Notes: generated from the letters alone by a model not told the origin. DNA of 41,918 bases from Clostridia bacterium (GCA_017435865.1 JAFSEF010000045.1:1-41918), one strand, 5' to 3'. Shown: positions 32,071 to 40,316, numbered from the stretch's first letter. Numbers and translations are program-made.

Positions 32071-33216
32071 TTATGCTTTTGCGTATTTTGACAGCAATGC
32101 ATGGTCGTTCATCGGTTTGCAGCATTTTTCGGTGCCGACGGCTGACCATTTGCGTTCAATGTCCGCAATGGAATCGTTGTTGATGTCCACAACAAGCTCT
32201 TCATCATCCGATCCCATCATAAACCATTCGCTTGTTTTTCCCTTGGGACAGTGCCCCTTGTAGGTCCATGTCTGCCAGTGATATTCACATTCATTGAACA
32301 AGTTCAGAATATAATCCCATGTTGCCGTACCGCGGCAGGGTGAAAACTCACCTGCCAACACGGGCACTCCGAAATTGCGGCTTGCATGGTGCTCGGTGAC
32401 CTGCTTGTAGCTTTCATTTGAATCGTCATACAGGTGATACTGATACATCACGTTTTCCCAGTTGCGTTCTGCGGGATGCGGTATGTCATCGGGTGTCCAG
32501 ATCGCCTCAAGAGTGATGATATGATCGGGATCAACCGCCCTGACAGCATCATAAAGCAGAGAATAGACATCATGGTATTTGCTGTTGACCTTGTCATCAC
32601 CCTCGTAATCGCACATCGGCTCGTTCATCAGATCGTACGCTGCAACCGTTCCGTTGCCTGCAAAATGACGGGCAATTTCAGTCCACAGCGCACAGGCAAG
32701 TGCACGGAAATGTGCACCTTCTTCGGTTTCATCATACAGTTTGCAATGGTTCACACGACAGCTGTGGTGGGCAATGCTCTGATGTCCCGGCACACCGTGC
32801 ATATCAAGAATCACATACATTCCCCTTTTTTCACATTCCGCAACGACCCAATCCAAACGGGAAAAATCGATCTCACCGTTTTCCTTGCGTTTCCATGTGC
32901 CGTTGTCATCGGTCTGGAAATTGCGATACCAGAACGGCACACGCAAACAGGTAAACCCAAGTGACTGCAGATAGTCAAGGTCATGGCAGGTTATGTAATT
33001 GTCCTCGCGGATTTGAATCAGACGGTCGGCTTCTTCTTTGCCGAAGCGGTTTTCGAGTGCGGTCACGATATCCCACTGTGCTTCGCCACCCTTGAAAAAA
33101 CCCTGCCAAAGCTCATCAAGCAGCCATCCGCCGAGGTTCGTTCCACGCAAAAAGATTTGTTTACCGTCAGCATTAAATATTCTTTCTCCGTCACAATGCA
33201 GCATACGCAGGCTCAT
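32071..33216 (-). CDS. GH5-family beta-glycosidase (endo/exo-glucanase type)
   Basis: 381 residues from the ATG at 33214-33216, preceded by GGGAGGAAG; an in-frame Met at 33258 is less good. Family landmarks: FLRGTNLGGWLLDELWQGFF (22-41), LGFTCLRVPFWYRNF, ILDMHGVPGHQS, the acid/base Glu199 in AAYDLMNEPMCD, YQYHLYDD, the nucleophile Glu290 in PVLAGEFSPC, and HWQTWTYKG. The Leu-Gly-Gly-Trp-Leu start is shared with exo-beta-1,3-glucanase-like GH5 members. No signal peptide, so it should act on imported beta-gluco- or manno-oligosaccharides. A strong promoter (33291-33319) lies upstream, and the AraC gene beyond it is a candidate regulator. Confidence 0.88.
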   Translation of the reverse strand: MSLRMLHCDGERIFNADGKQIFLRGTNLGGWLLDELWQGFFKGGEAQWDIVTALENRFGKEEADRLIQIREDNYITCHDLDYLQSLGFTCLRVPFWYRNFQTDDNGTWKRKENGEIDFSRLDWVVAECEKRGMYVILDMHGVPGHQSIAHHSCRVNHCKLYDETEEGAHFRALACALWTEIARHFAGNGTVAAYDLMNEPMCDYEGDDKVNSKYHDVYSLLYDAVRAVDPDHIITLEAIWTPDDIPHPAERNWENVMYQYHLYDDSNESYKQVTEHHASRNFGVPVLAGEFSPCRGTATWDYILNLFNECEYHWQTWTYKGHCPKGKTSEWFMMGSDDEELVVDINNDSIADIERKWSAVGTEKCCKPMNDHALLSKYAKA

Positions 33217-33290
33217 TTTTTCTTCCTCCCGTTTATTCAAGATAACTTTTTTAAGCATTACTCCGCATATTGTTCTGTTGTAACATATTC

Positions 33291-33319
33291 ATCTTATGTT
33301 TTTCCTTGTCTTTTGTCAA
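33291..33319 (-). promoter_or_regulatory. Strong sigma-A promoter for GH5
   Basis: On the minus strand: perfect TTGACA (33314-33319), a 17-nt spacer and TAAGAT (33291-33296). The remaining spacer up to the AraC terminator (33320-33490) is AT-rich and I see no gene or repeat in it; it may hold the regulator's binding site. Confidence 0.75.
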
Positions 33320-33490
33320 GAAAATTACATTCTTTCTGCATTTCAAAGGATTGCTTTCTTTTTTTTAATTCATACAAAACAAAAACATATGACAAGTATT
33401 GTGTTCCGTTGCAGCTTCGACACAATACAAAACAATGGAAACCTATAAAATACGGATGCAAACATCCGCAAAACATAATTTTCCCATAAT

Positions 33491-33537
33491 AAAACAGGTA
33501 TTCTGAGCAATCAATTCGCTCAAAATACCTGTTTTTT
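33491..33537 (-). terminator. Bidirectional Rho-independent terminator after AraC
   Basis: Left arm 33491-33508 pairs with right arm 33518-33534 (AAAACAGGTATT...TGAGC with GCTCA...AATACCTGTTTT), one base unpaired, 9-nt loop. T-rich on both sides. It lies 12 nt after the AraC stop. Confidence 0.85.
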
Positions 33538-33549
33538 CGTTTTACCCGT

Positions 33550-34284
33550 TCATTCCATATTCATTCTTGTTATTTTGACATATTCGGATGGGGTCATGTT
33601 GTAAAATCTTTTGAACGCGGTTACAAAATAAGCCTGTGAGGAAAAGCCGACTTCTGTGCAGATGTCTTTTGAAGAATATCCGTTGAGCAGCATGGTTTTT
33701 GCCTTTTCGAGTTTTTGCCGCAGAATATATGTGCTCAGATTTTCGCCGATTTCTTTTTTGAAAATCTGTGATAAGTAATCGGCGGATATGCCGCAGTGCC
33801 CGGCAAGCACAGCTACGCTGATTTTCTGCGAGAGGTTTTCATTGATGTATTGCATGCATTTTCTGATGTGCGGTGAAAAGGCAGGCTGTTTTTTGTTCTT
33901 TTGCACAGCCTCCGTCAGCTTGATAATTTCAAGTCCCAGCCGCACAAGAATCTCGTTTTTATCGGTCAGTCTGTCGATTGCGTTGATCACCCTGTCCGAA
34001 AATGCATAAGCCGCAGTTTCGCTGAGTCCGCCCTGCATGGCGTAGCGTGTTGCGAGGGTGATTGTGCTGACTGCCATATATTTGTACTGCATCAGCTCAT
34101 CCTCGGACATTCGCCCCATCACAATAATGGAATCAAGATTTTTAAGCATGGCAATCAGCGATTCCATATCTCCCTGCTGTACGCAGGACAACAAGCGGAT
34201 TTCGGCACTGTAGGGAGTATGCTTTTCGTCGAATGCATCCTTGTTTTTGATTGTTTTTACGGTAACAAGCTCGCCTATGTTCAT
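33550..34284 (-). CDS. AraC-family transcriptional regulator
   Basis: 244 residues. The C-terminal ~100 residues are the two-helix-turn-helix AraC domain: MQYINENLSQKISVAVLAGH, CGISADYLSQIFKKEIGENL, then DICTEVGFSSQAYFVTAFKR and MTPSEYVK. The N-terminal ~135 residues are helical (IRLLSCVQQGDMESLIAMLK) and resemble the linker part of longer (~400-residue) Clostridia regulators that normally have a sensor domain in front, so the gene may be an N-terminally shortened form. The ATG at 34282-34284 starts 4 nt after the kinase stop with only a weak ribosome site (GATGTGA), which suggests translational coupling. The next gene downstream is GH5, a likely but unproven target. Confidence 0.87.
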   Translation of the reverse strand: MNIGELVTVKTIKNKDAFDEKHTPYSAEIRLLSCVQQGDMESLIAMLKNLDSIIVMGRMSEDELMQYKYMAVSTITLATRYAMQGGLSETAAYAFSDRVINAIDRLTDKNEILVRLGLEIIKLTEAVQKNKKQPAFSPHIRKCMQYINENLSQKISVAVLAGHCGISADYLSQIFKKEIGENLSTYILRQKLEKAKTMLLNGYSSKDICTEVGFSSQAYFVTAFKRFYNMTPSEYVKITRMNME

Positions 34285-34288
34285 GATA

Positions 34289-35230
34289 TCACATCATTTC
34301 TTTCAACTTTTTCATCTCTTTTTTCAGCCGAGCAAAATTAAGATCTTCCCACAAAGGGACAATGTGACCGCCCTTGAGTCGCATAGCTGCCTCATGCATA
34401 GCCCCGTAATACGCAACCCTGAAATCGGCAAAACCAGACAACGCACATTTTTGTTTGTATGTTTCATACAGTCCGAACGCATCGCCCCACATATTGCGAA
34501 GCTGATAAAGATCATATTCGCGGTCTGCCCAGATGCTGTCGCAAGGGTCAATGAACGCAAGCAATTTCATATCTTTCGGGTCAACCATGATGTTCATAAT
34601 ATTAAGATCGGCATGAATCAGCACGGGTTTTGACGTTTCCTGCGGCAGTGCATTGAACAGTACGGTTGCTTCCTGCAGAAGATCGAGTTTTTTCTTGGCA
34701 AATTTTCCGTTTTCGGACAATTCTTTCAGACCGCTGAGCCACGGAATCTGCTTTTCAGCCTTGTAAAACGCATGCCATGTGTCATAGGTCGGGTCAGTCA
34801 GAGAACCGAATTTTTCATTTTCAACACTGTGCCATTCGAGCATCCCTTCAATGACCGCATCTGCAAAATTCTGCCTGACGGCCTTGCTTTTTAATAAAAA
34901 TGCAGGATCCAAAGCGTTCTTGCCTTCAACGAAGGACATGGCAAGAACCGCAGTGGTTTCATCTTCATACGTAAAAAGCACCTCGGGCATCCTGACACTT
35001 GTGTGTTCGGATAAAATTTTCAGCTGCATGGCTTCTTCATGCTGCATCCCCTGCAGCTTATATCCCTTGACAGCAATACGGATACCATCTGTCAGCACAA
35101 CGCTGTAAACCTTTCCGTAGCTGCCGCCGCCGATCAATCTGATGTGTTCAACCTTTTGGTTCAGATTTTCTTTTATCACATCCGGCAAAATCGTGAATAA
35201 ATGCTTGTCACTGTTATCGGAAATCTTCAT
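34289..35230 (-). CDS. Aminoglycoside phosphotransferase (APH)-family kinase
   Basis: 313 residues from the ATG at 35228-35230, with ACGGAGGAC upstream; the promoter lies between this ATG and an in-frame Met at 35308, which excludes the longer form. The ATP-binding loop is LIGGGSYGKVYSVVL and the next strand RIAVKGYKL has the lysine. The catalytic loop is VLIHADLNIMNIMVD (H-x-D-x-N), followed by LAFIDPCDSIWADREYDL in place of DFG. Proteins of this type phosphorylate small hydroxyl compounds such as choline, homoserine, sugars or antibiotics. The glycine-rich loop is more kinase-like than in most APH proteins. It is followed 4 nt later by the AraC gene. Confidence 0.85.
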   Translation of the reverse strand: MKISDNSDKHLFTILPDVIKENLNQKVEHIRLIGGGSYGKVYSVVLTDGIRIAVKGYKLQGMQHEEAMQLKILSEHTSVRMPEVLFTYEDETTAVLAMSFVEGKNALDPAFLLKSKAVRQNFADAVIEGMLEWHSVENEKFGSLTDPTYDTWHAFYKAEKQIPWLSGLKELSENGKFAKKKLDLLQEATVLFNALPQETSKPVLIHADLNIMNIMVDPKDMKLLAFIDPCDSIWADREYDLYQLRNMWGDAFGLYETYKQKCALSGFADFRVAYYGAMHEAAMRLKGGHIVPLWEDLNFARLKKEMKKLKEMM

Positions 35231-35279
35231 TTTGTCCTCCGTCAAGCAGTTTTTTGTAGCAATGGAGTATCTGATTAAA

Positions 35280-35308
35280 ATTTTATCACAAGAAATCTGC
35301 AAATTCAA
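35280..35308 (-). promoter_or_regulatory. Sigma-A promoter for the APH/AraC genes
   Basis: On the minus strand: TTGAAT (35303-35308), a 17-nt spacer and TAAAAT (35280-35285). Confidence 0.6.
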
Positions 35309-35363
35309 TCATCTCAGCATTTTCACCTCTGCAAATTGAAACAATCAAAGAAAATTGAAAACA

Positions 35364-35387
35364 GACCGCCTGAAAAGTCAAGCGGTC
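35364..35387 (-). terminator. Dispersed terminator, copy 2
   Basis: Same arms as copy 1: GACCGCCTGA (35364-35373) and TCAAGCGGTC (35378-35387), with a 4-nt loop. It lies 8 nt after the stop of the XRE gene at 35396 and is followed by U-rich sequence on the minus transcript. Confidence 0.8.
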
Positions 35388-35395
35388 ATTTTTCA

Positions 35396-36511
35396 TTATT
35401 GTGACTCGTTGTTTGCACTTTCACTGAGTTCATTTACGATTGCTTTGAACGCTTCCGTTTCACGCACAGGGTCAAGTTCATCATGTATGAGCCATTTGTC
35501 GCGCAGGATTTCGCACAGCGGTCGCGTATCGGAGGTTTCAAAATCGAGTTTTCGTTCCGTAATTTCGCCTACCAATACGGCTGTGTATTTCTGCTCATCG
35601 GGTCGGTTGTCAAAATCTTTTGCTGCACAGACAGCCAGGTGCAGATACCTGAATGTATTATCAAAATCTTTCAACAGCGCATAACGTTTTGCGATGTCAA
35701 AATTGAGCCACACATCACCCCATGCGTTTTGCGGACGGTTCCCGTCAAGAATCAGTTTTTCGAGTTCAAATATTTTGGTAATTGCAATCAGCTCTGTTTC
35801 GGCATCCACCACATCCGCATCGGCAAGCTGCCAGATGAATGACTTCAGAAACTCATAGCTTTGTTTAATTGCATTTTGCAGAAACGGCAATTCTTCATCT
35901 TTTTCCAATGCCCACCACATCTGTCTTTCCTTGCAAAACTCCATTGGCGGAAATTTGTCATAAATCTGTTTGCCGAGTTCCTTTCTGCCGTGCAAAATGT
36001 GGTGAAAAGCAAGTCGCGAAGCTGCATCAAGCCTTATGTTTATATCGGGACAGTATTTCATAATTCTTTCGCCCAAAGCCGTAATTTCCGCATCATATTT
36101 TTCCATATTTGCTTTCCAGTCGGGGATGTTGCCGTCATCGTCCCCGGAACCGAACAGTGCATACATCAGCTTATTCAAAAGCACGTAGTTATTCGGAAAC
36201 TCTGCCACCCCTTTTCGGGCGATCGTTATGCATTCATCCAGATTTCCTTTGTTCACGGCAATTTGAAATGCATCCAGATACTTATTCACAGCTTGTGTTT
36301 CTTTTGTTTCATCAATCCCCATGAGCCTGTCGGTGGAAATGCCGAAAAATGCGGCAATATGAGGAATCAGTTCAATGTCGGGATAACAACTGCCGTTCTC
36401 CCAACGCGACACCGATTGACATGACACCCCGAGCACCTCCGCAAATTCTTCCTGCGTGATCTCACGTTCTTTTCGTAATCTTTTAATTGTTTCGCCTATA
36501 TTTAATTTCAT
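35396..36511 (-). CDS. XRE-family regulator with helical repeat-like C-terminus
   Basis: 371 residues, with AGAGGG 9 nt before the ATG. Residues 1-65 form an XRE helix-turn-helix (TIKRLRKEREITQEEFAEVL, GVSCQSVSRWENGSCYPDIE). Residues 75-340 are all-helical, with several short tetratricopeptide-like pairs (VNKYLDAFQIAVNKGNLDEC, NYVLLNKLMYALF, FRYLHLAVCAAKDF). This plan, one HTH plus a ~300-residue helical domain, is common in Clostridia, and the C-terminus may bind a peptide or small ligand, which is inference from quorum-type regulators. No clear sigma-A promoter was identified in the 286-bp gap to the divergent ATPase gene. Confidence 0.82.
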   Translation of the reverse strand: MKLNIGETIKRLRKEREITQEEFAEVLGVSCQSVSRWENGSCYPDIELIPHIAAFFGISTDRLMGIDETKETQAVNKYLDAFQIAVNKGNLDECITIARKGVAEFPNNYVLLNKLMYALFGSGDDDGNIPDWKANMEKYDAEITALGERIMKYCPDINIRLDAASRLAFHHILHGRKELGKQIYDKFPPMEFCKERQMWWALEKDEELPFLQNAIKQSYEFLKSFIWQLADADVVDAETELIAITKIFELEKLILDGNRPQNAWGDVWLNFDIAKRYALLKDFDNTFRYLHLAVCAAKDFDNRPDEQKYTAVLVGEITERKLDFETSDTRPLCEILRDKWLIHDELDPVRETEAFKAIVNELSESANNESQ

Positions 36512-36676
36512 TTCAGAACCCTCTTTTTGTAAATTAAAAGCGACGTCTCTTTCTGCTTCTATTCTGACACAGAAAAACAGAAATTACAAGGTCACGCAAA
36601 GAGAGTTTTTTTCACGAGGAGAGTGAAAAACAGACAATGTTGACCATTTTTAGTTCTGTTTTGTTGCATCAGCGTG

Positions 36677-36710
36677 ATAAAACTGTAGAAATACGCAATT
36701 TATTAAAGTG
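36677..36710. repeat. Direct repeat copy 1 flanking the DUF4143 promoter
   Basis: 34-bp sequence beginning ATAAAACTGT and ending TTAAAGTG. It is identical to the copy at 36753-36786 in 31 of 34 positions. It ends 6 nt before the -35 box. Confidence 0.85.
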
Positions 36711-36716
36711 ACTTTG

Positions 36717-36745
36717 TTGACTTTGTTAATAATGTATGCTAAAAT
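36717..36745 (+). promoter_or_regulatory. Sigma-A promoter for the DUF4143 ATPase
   Basis: TTGACT (36717-36722), a 17-nt spacer and TAAAAT (36740-36745). It sits exactly between two 34-bp direct repeats; the second starts where transcription should begin. Confidence 0.7.
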
Positions 36746-36752
36746 ACAAATA

Positions 36753-36786
36753 ATAAAACTGTGGAAATACGCAATTTGTTAAAATG
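36753..36786. repeat. Direct repeat copy 2 at the predicted start of transcription
   Basis: Second copy (ATAAAACTGT...TTAAAATG), 76 nt after the first. It ends directly before the GAGGGG ribosome site of the ATPase gene, so a protein bound here could block both transcription start and, as RNA, ribosome access. Confidence 0.85.
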
Positions 36787-36797
36787 AGGGGCGCATT

Positions 36798-38096
36798 ATG
36801 ATTGAAAGACCAAAATATCTCAACAAGCTGATAAGCAGAAAACAGAACGGACTTGTAAAGGTAATTACAGGCATCAGACGATGCGGCAAGTCATATCTGC
36901 TTTTTAACATTTATAAAGACTATCTGAAATCAATCGGCGTTAAAGAGGAGTGTATTATCTGCCTTGCCCTTGATGATGACGAAAACATCAGATACAGAAA
37001 CCCTTTGGAATTGGGTAAATATATCCGCAGCCTGACCGATGATGTCAGCAAGCAATACTATGTGTTTCTTGATGAAATTCAGAAGGTTGTTACCATTCAG
37101 AACCCTTATATCGAGGGCGCAGAGGATAAAATCAGTTTTGTTGATGTTGTTCTCGGTCTTATGAAGCATGAAAATATTGATGTGTATGTAACCGGCAGCA
37201 ACTCAAAAATGCTGTCAAGCGATATTCTGACTGAATTCCGTGGCAGAGGTGACGAAATCCGTGTCAACCCCTTGTCCTTTTCAGAGTTTTATAATGCATT
37301 TGAGGGTGACAAGCGAAATGCCTGGCAGGAATATTACACCTATGGCGGTCTGCCTTTGGTTCTCGCCAAAAAAGGGCACGAGGAGAAAGCGAGATATCTT
37401 CAGACCTTGTTTGATACAATTTACCTGAGCGACATTATGGACAGAAACAGTCTTGCTCACGAAAAGAATCTGCTTGATGATATTTTGAATTTGATTTCAT
37501 CATCCATCGGGTCACTTACAAACGCAAACAAGATTGCAAACACATTCAAAAGCGAGCGACAGATTTCCGTCAGCCACGCAACTGTTTCAAAATATCTTGA
37601 TTATTTAGTAGACTCCTTCCTTATTTACAGTGCGTCCCGCTATGATGTAAAGGGCAGAAAATATATCGGTTCGCCGTTCAAATACTATTTCAGCGATGTC
37701 GGTCTTCGCAATGCCCGTCTTAATTTCCGTCAGCAGGAAGAAAACCACATTATGGAAAACATTATTTATAATGAGCTTTGCGTTCGTGATTTTAATGTTG
37801 ATGTCGGTATAGTTGAATACTGCTATAAGGATGCCGAAAAGAAAAGCAAACGGGCTTATCTTGAAATCGACTTTATTGCCAACAAGGGCAGTAAAAAGTA
37901 TTATATTCAGTCAGCATTGACTGTTGCGGACGAAGAAAAGCGTGAGCAGGAAATACGCTCATTGAAGCGTGTCGGCGATTCATTCAAGAAAATTGTTGTT
38001 GTCAAGGACAACATTATCCCCTGGCACGACAATGACGGCATCTTCTATATCGGCATAGAGCAGTTTCTGCTTGATGAAAATGCAATGGATTTGTGA
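36798..38096 (+). CDS. AAA_14/DUF4143-family ATPase
   Basis: 432 residues, with GAGGGG 9 nt before the ATG. Walker A is TGIRRCGKSYLL (residues 24-35, Lys31). Walker B is YYVFLDEIQK (Asp92-Glu93). Sensor-like GSNSKMLSSDILTEFRGRGDE follows, and then LSFSEFY typical of the family. The DUF4143 nuclease-fold-like C-terminus shows LEIDFIANKGSKKYYIQSAL with the E-x-D...Q pattern. These cytoplasmic ATPases are very common and often multicopy in anaerobes; no biological role is established, although a mobile or defence-related one has been suggested on genomic grounds. Length is normal. It lies beside regulators and repeats, in the least conserved-looking part of the window. Confidence 0.9.
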   Translation: MIERPKYLNKLISRKQNGLVKVITGIRRCGKSYLLFNIYKDYLKSIGVKEECIICLALDDDENIRYRNPLELGKYIRSLTDDVSKQYYVFLDEIQKVVTIQNPYIEGAEDKISFVDVVLGLMKHENIDVYVTGSNSKMLSSDILTEFRGRGDEIRVNPLSFSEFYNAFEGDKRNAWQEYYTYGGLPLVLAKKGHEEKARYLQTLFDTIYLSDIMDRNSLAHEKNLLDDILNLISSSIGSLTNANKIANTFKSERQISVSHATVSKYLDYLVDSFLIYSASRYDVKGRKYIGSPFKYYFSDVGLRNARLNFRQQEENHIMENIIYNELCVRDFNVDVGIVEYCYKDAEKKSKRAYLEIDFIANKGSKKYYIQSALTVADEEKREQEIRSLKRVGDSFKKIVVVKDNIIPWHDNDGIFYIGIEQFLLDENAMDL

Positions 38097-38214
38097 TACC
38101 GTGAACAATGTTATTTGAATAATGCAGATGTGCATATTTTTCACCGCCGATGATTCGACTAAGCGGATGCAGAAACCGAGCGATAGCAAACACAACGAAT
38201 GCCAGATTAAAACA

Positions 38215-38242
38215 GACCGCCTGATATGAAAATCAAGCGGTC
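38215..38242 (-). terminator. Dispersed terminator, copy 3
   Basis: GACCGCCTGA (38215-38224) and TCAAGCGGTC (38233-38242), with an 8-nt loop, 12 nt after the sigma-factor stop. The U-tract on the minus side (GTTTTAATC) is shorter than for copy 1. The rest of the gap to the ATPase gene (38097-38214) holds no recognisable gene. Confidence 0.78.
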
Positions 38243-38254
38243 TTCATTTGTATT

Positions 38255-39778
38255 CTATTGTAAAACGATATATGTTGTCGGCAAATGGCCGTCGCCGTTA
38301 TACGGAAACAGGATTTTGTTCTGTGCAAGTGTGCCGACCGGAACAGAAATCGCCTCCTCGAAAATTCTGAAATATGCCATCATGTCCGCCTGTTTTTTCA
38401 GGTGTACGGGAATATAATTTCTGATAACCTTTGCCGCTTCGCACATGATTTTTTCTGCATTTTCTTCAACCGTCTGAACAGCCGAATGATACCGACCCAT
38501 GAATTGCACAAACTCCTCTTGTGTAAACACCGGCACATTTACCGAAAGCTGTCCGTTCTCGTGCAGCACATATCCTTTTTTGACAAGCTCTGCAGCAACC
38601 GCCTTTTCAAGCTCATTTTCAAAATGATTTTTGCCCTTTGCAATCGCAACAAAAACATTAGTCAGGCTTTCGGATGCATAAAAGCTGTGATGCACCATCT
38701 CGCCGTTCACGGAAAAATCAAAAAACTGCACCCGGTCGCCGTCTGCACTTTCCGTGTTGGAAACACCGAATTCAAAGCCCTTGTTGCGCATGGAATCCAC
38801 ACTCTTTTCAACTGCCCATATCATGCAATTCTCGCCGAATTTGTTTTCGGGAAGCTCCATATTGACTTTTTCCTGCAAATTTTCAAAAACTGCCTTATAC
38901 AAAATGCAACAAACCGTCAGCCATGCTTCACAATTGCAAAGTGCACCATCGGTTATAATCCCTGACAGGGTATCTGTTATTTTGTTTCGGTATTCCCTTG
39001 TTCTGTTTGTCACTTCCACTGCACAGTCAGCCGTAAAAATAACAATATTTGTGTAATATTTTCTTCCCTCGGACCTGAGCACATCACAGTCAACCAACTG
39101 TTTGAGAATATCCTCGATATAAGGCAATGCAATCCCCAGCTCAAGGCTGATTTCCTCTGCTGTCAGCTTGTCGTTATAACACGCAAAGAGAATGTTCTGA
39201 CTGATTTTGTTTTCATACAAATCATTATACGTATTTTTGCCGTTCCCCCAATAAAGAACGGACAATTCTTTGGGATAGTAGCTTAAATTCCCGTATCTTC
39301 GTTCCATGCTCATACCTTCTTTCAGAATTTGTCTTGACTTGAAAAGCAGATATTTCACCATGCTTTCACTGATACCGAGGTGTTCGGATATTTGTGAACA
39401 GGACATATTTTCGATGTAATACAGGATGGTTGCCTTTCGCTTTTTCTCCGACAGCAACGAAAGCTCCCGCCGTAAAAGAAAAACAAAGTCCTGCTCGTCT
39501 GCCTCATCCGTTTCATAAAACAAATTTTCAGGCAATTCACATTCCTGTATTTTCAACCTTTTTCGGCACCATTGCTTGTACACATTGCCTGCTACTGCCC
39601 ACATGAAGCCGTAAAATGCATCCGGGTTGCGGATTTTTCCGACAGATCTGTAAATTTCCGACAAAATATCCTGCGCCAGATCTTCCGCATCAAAATGATT
39701 GGCTGTGCGAACCGTGCAATACGATAATACCGCTTTTGCAACATCCGCTGTTTTTATGTCAAGCTCCTTTTTATCCAA
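38255..39778 (-). CDS. ECF-type RNA polymerase sigma factor with long C-terminal extension
   Basis: 507 residues; plain ECF sigma factors have about 160-200. Region 2 is at about 10-75 (NHFDAEDLAQDILSEIYRSV, AFYGFMWAVAGNVYKQW). Region 4 is at about 105-160 (LLSEKKRKATILYYIENMSC, SQISEHLGISESMVKYLLFK). Residues 195-262 look like a further winged-helix (LTAEEISLELGIALPYIEDI). The last ~240 residues have no recognised domain and may sense a signal in place of an anti-sigma factor, of which none is encoded nearby. The start is a TTG (39776-39778), chosen because the near-perfect site AAAGGAGGTG lies 5 nt upstream; no ATG fits. A 24-bp palindrome sits just upstream (39796-39819). Confidence 0.8.
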   Translation of the reverse strand: MDKKELDIKTADVAKAVLSYCTVRTANHFDAEDLAQDILSEIYRSVGKIRNPDAFYGFMWAVAGNVYKQWCRKRLKIQECELPENLFYETDEADEQDFVFLLRRELSLLSEKKRKATILYYIENMSCSQISEHLGISESMVKYLLFKSRQILKEGMSMERRYGNLSYYPKELSVLYWGNGKNTYNDLYENKISQNILFACYNDKLTAEEISLELGIALPYIEDILKQLVDCDVLRSEGRKYYTNIVIFTADCAVEVTNRTREYRNKITDTLSGIITDGALCNCEAWLTVCCILYKAVFENLQEKVNMELPENKFGENCMIWAVEKSVDSMRNKGFEFGVSNTESADGDRVQFFDFSVNGEMVHHSFYASESLTNVFVAIAKGKNHFENELEKAVAAELVKKGYVLHENGQLSVNVPVFTQEEFVQFMGRYHSAVQTVEENAEKIMCEAAKVIRNYIPVHLKKQADMMAYFRIFEEAISVPVGTLAQNKILFPYNGDGHLPTTYIVLQ

Positions 39779-39795
39779 TTCAACACCTCCTTTGG

Positions 39796-39819
39796 AGTGA
39801 AATGACCGGTCATTTCACT
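39796..39819. promoter_or_regulatory. Perfect 24-bp palindrome in the sigma-factor leader (operator candidate)
   Basis: Half-site AGTGAAATGACC followed by its exact reverse complement. It lies between a TATATA box (39821-39826 region on minus) and the ribosome site of the sigma gene. A TGACCGGTCA core is typical of TetR-family operators, but it could instead form an RNA hairpin in the leader. Confidence 0.7.
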
Positions 39820-39979
39820 TATATAGTGGAACGAAACTGCTTTTGGTTAGGATTTTATTAAAAATATTGTAACCGAATTCCGCAATCGGGTCAACAGCAT
39901 AAAAAACGGTATTTTTTATAAAAAACATCAGAAACATTGCGATAAATTATGGTTTATCGAACTTGATGATAACAGAAGC

Positions 39980-40213
39980 ATGGACAGAGATACAGCTTAT
40001 AAAATTGTCGTCAACGGCAAATATATCATCTGTTTCAACAACGATTTTACGCAGTTGTGGCTGGATGACACACAGCACATCGATATTGAATATAACGGAA
40101 ATGAATGGCAGTCCGAAGCTGACGAAGGTATTTTGCCGTCCTTTACCTATTCTGTCGAAAATCCGGAATTGCTGACAGAGCTTTTTACACAACACAGTCA
40201 GCACATAAATTAA
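39980..40213 (+). CDS. Small hypothetical protein or 3' gene fragment
   Basis: 77 residues from an ATG at 39980 that lacks a ribosome site. The same frame stays open upstream to a TAG just before 39851, adding about 43 codons without an ATG. The protein reads like a soluble beta-rich domain end (YKIVVNGKYIICFNNDFTQL, then IDIEYNGNEWQSEADEGILP). I recognise no family. The lack of a start signal, together with coherent amino-acid composition, suggests the 3' part of a gene truncated near 39850. A hairpin at 40220-40263 follows directly. Confidence 0.4.
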   Translation: MDRDTAYKIVVNGKYIICFNNDFTQLWLDDTQHIDIEYNGNEWQSEADEGILPSFTYSVENPELLTELFTQHSQHIN

Positions 40214-40219
40214 AAAATA

Positions 40220-40263
40220 AACAGGGATGCTCCGAAGCGGATTTGCAGGTGAGCATCCCTGTT
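40220..40263 (+). terminator. Hairpin after the small hypothetical ORF
   Basis: Perfect 13-bp stem, 40220-40232 (AACAGGGATGCTC) with 40251-40263, 18-nt loop. The T-tract is weak on the plus side and better on the minus side, so it may serve either direction. Confidence 0.6.
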
Positions 40264-40316
40264 CTTTATTACACAGCAAGCACAATACCTGCTGCCTGTA
40301 ATGTTATTGAAAAAAA

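Noticed and set aside
34289-35230. Aminoglycoside resistance gene
   Set aside because: Only the general APH kinase fold is visible; the substrate region does not match any resistance enzyme that I can recognise, and the context is chromosomal regulation.
36677-36786. Mini CRISPR array from two 34-bp repeats
   Set aside because: Only two copies, an identified promoter occupies the spacer, and no cas gene is nearby.
31194-38242. Integron-like attC array (similar palindromes after successive genes)
   Set aside because: The arms lack attC core sites, no integrase is present, copies are kilobases apart with mixed gene orientation between them, and they work as U-tract terminators.
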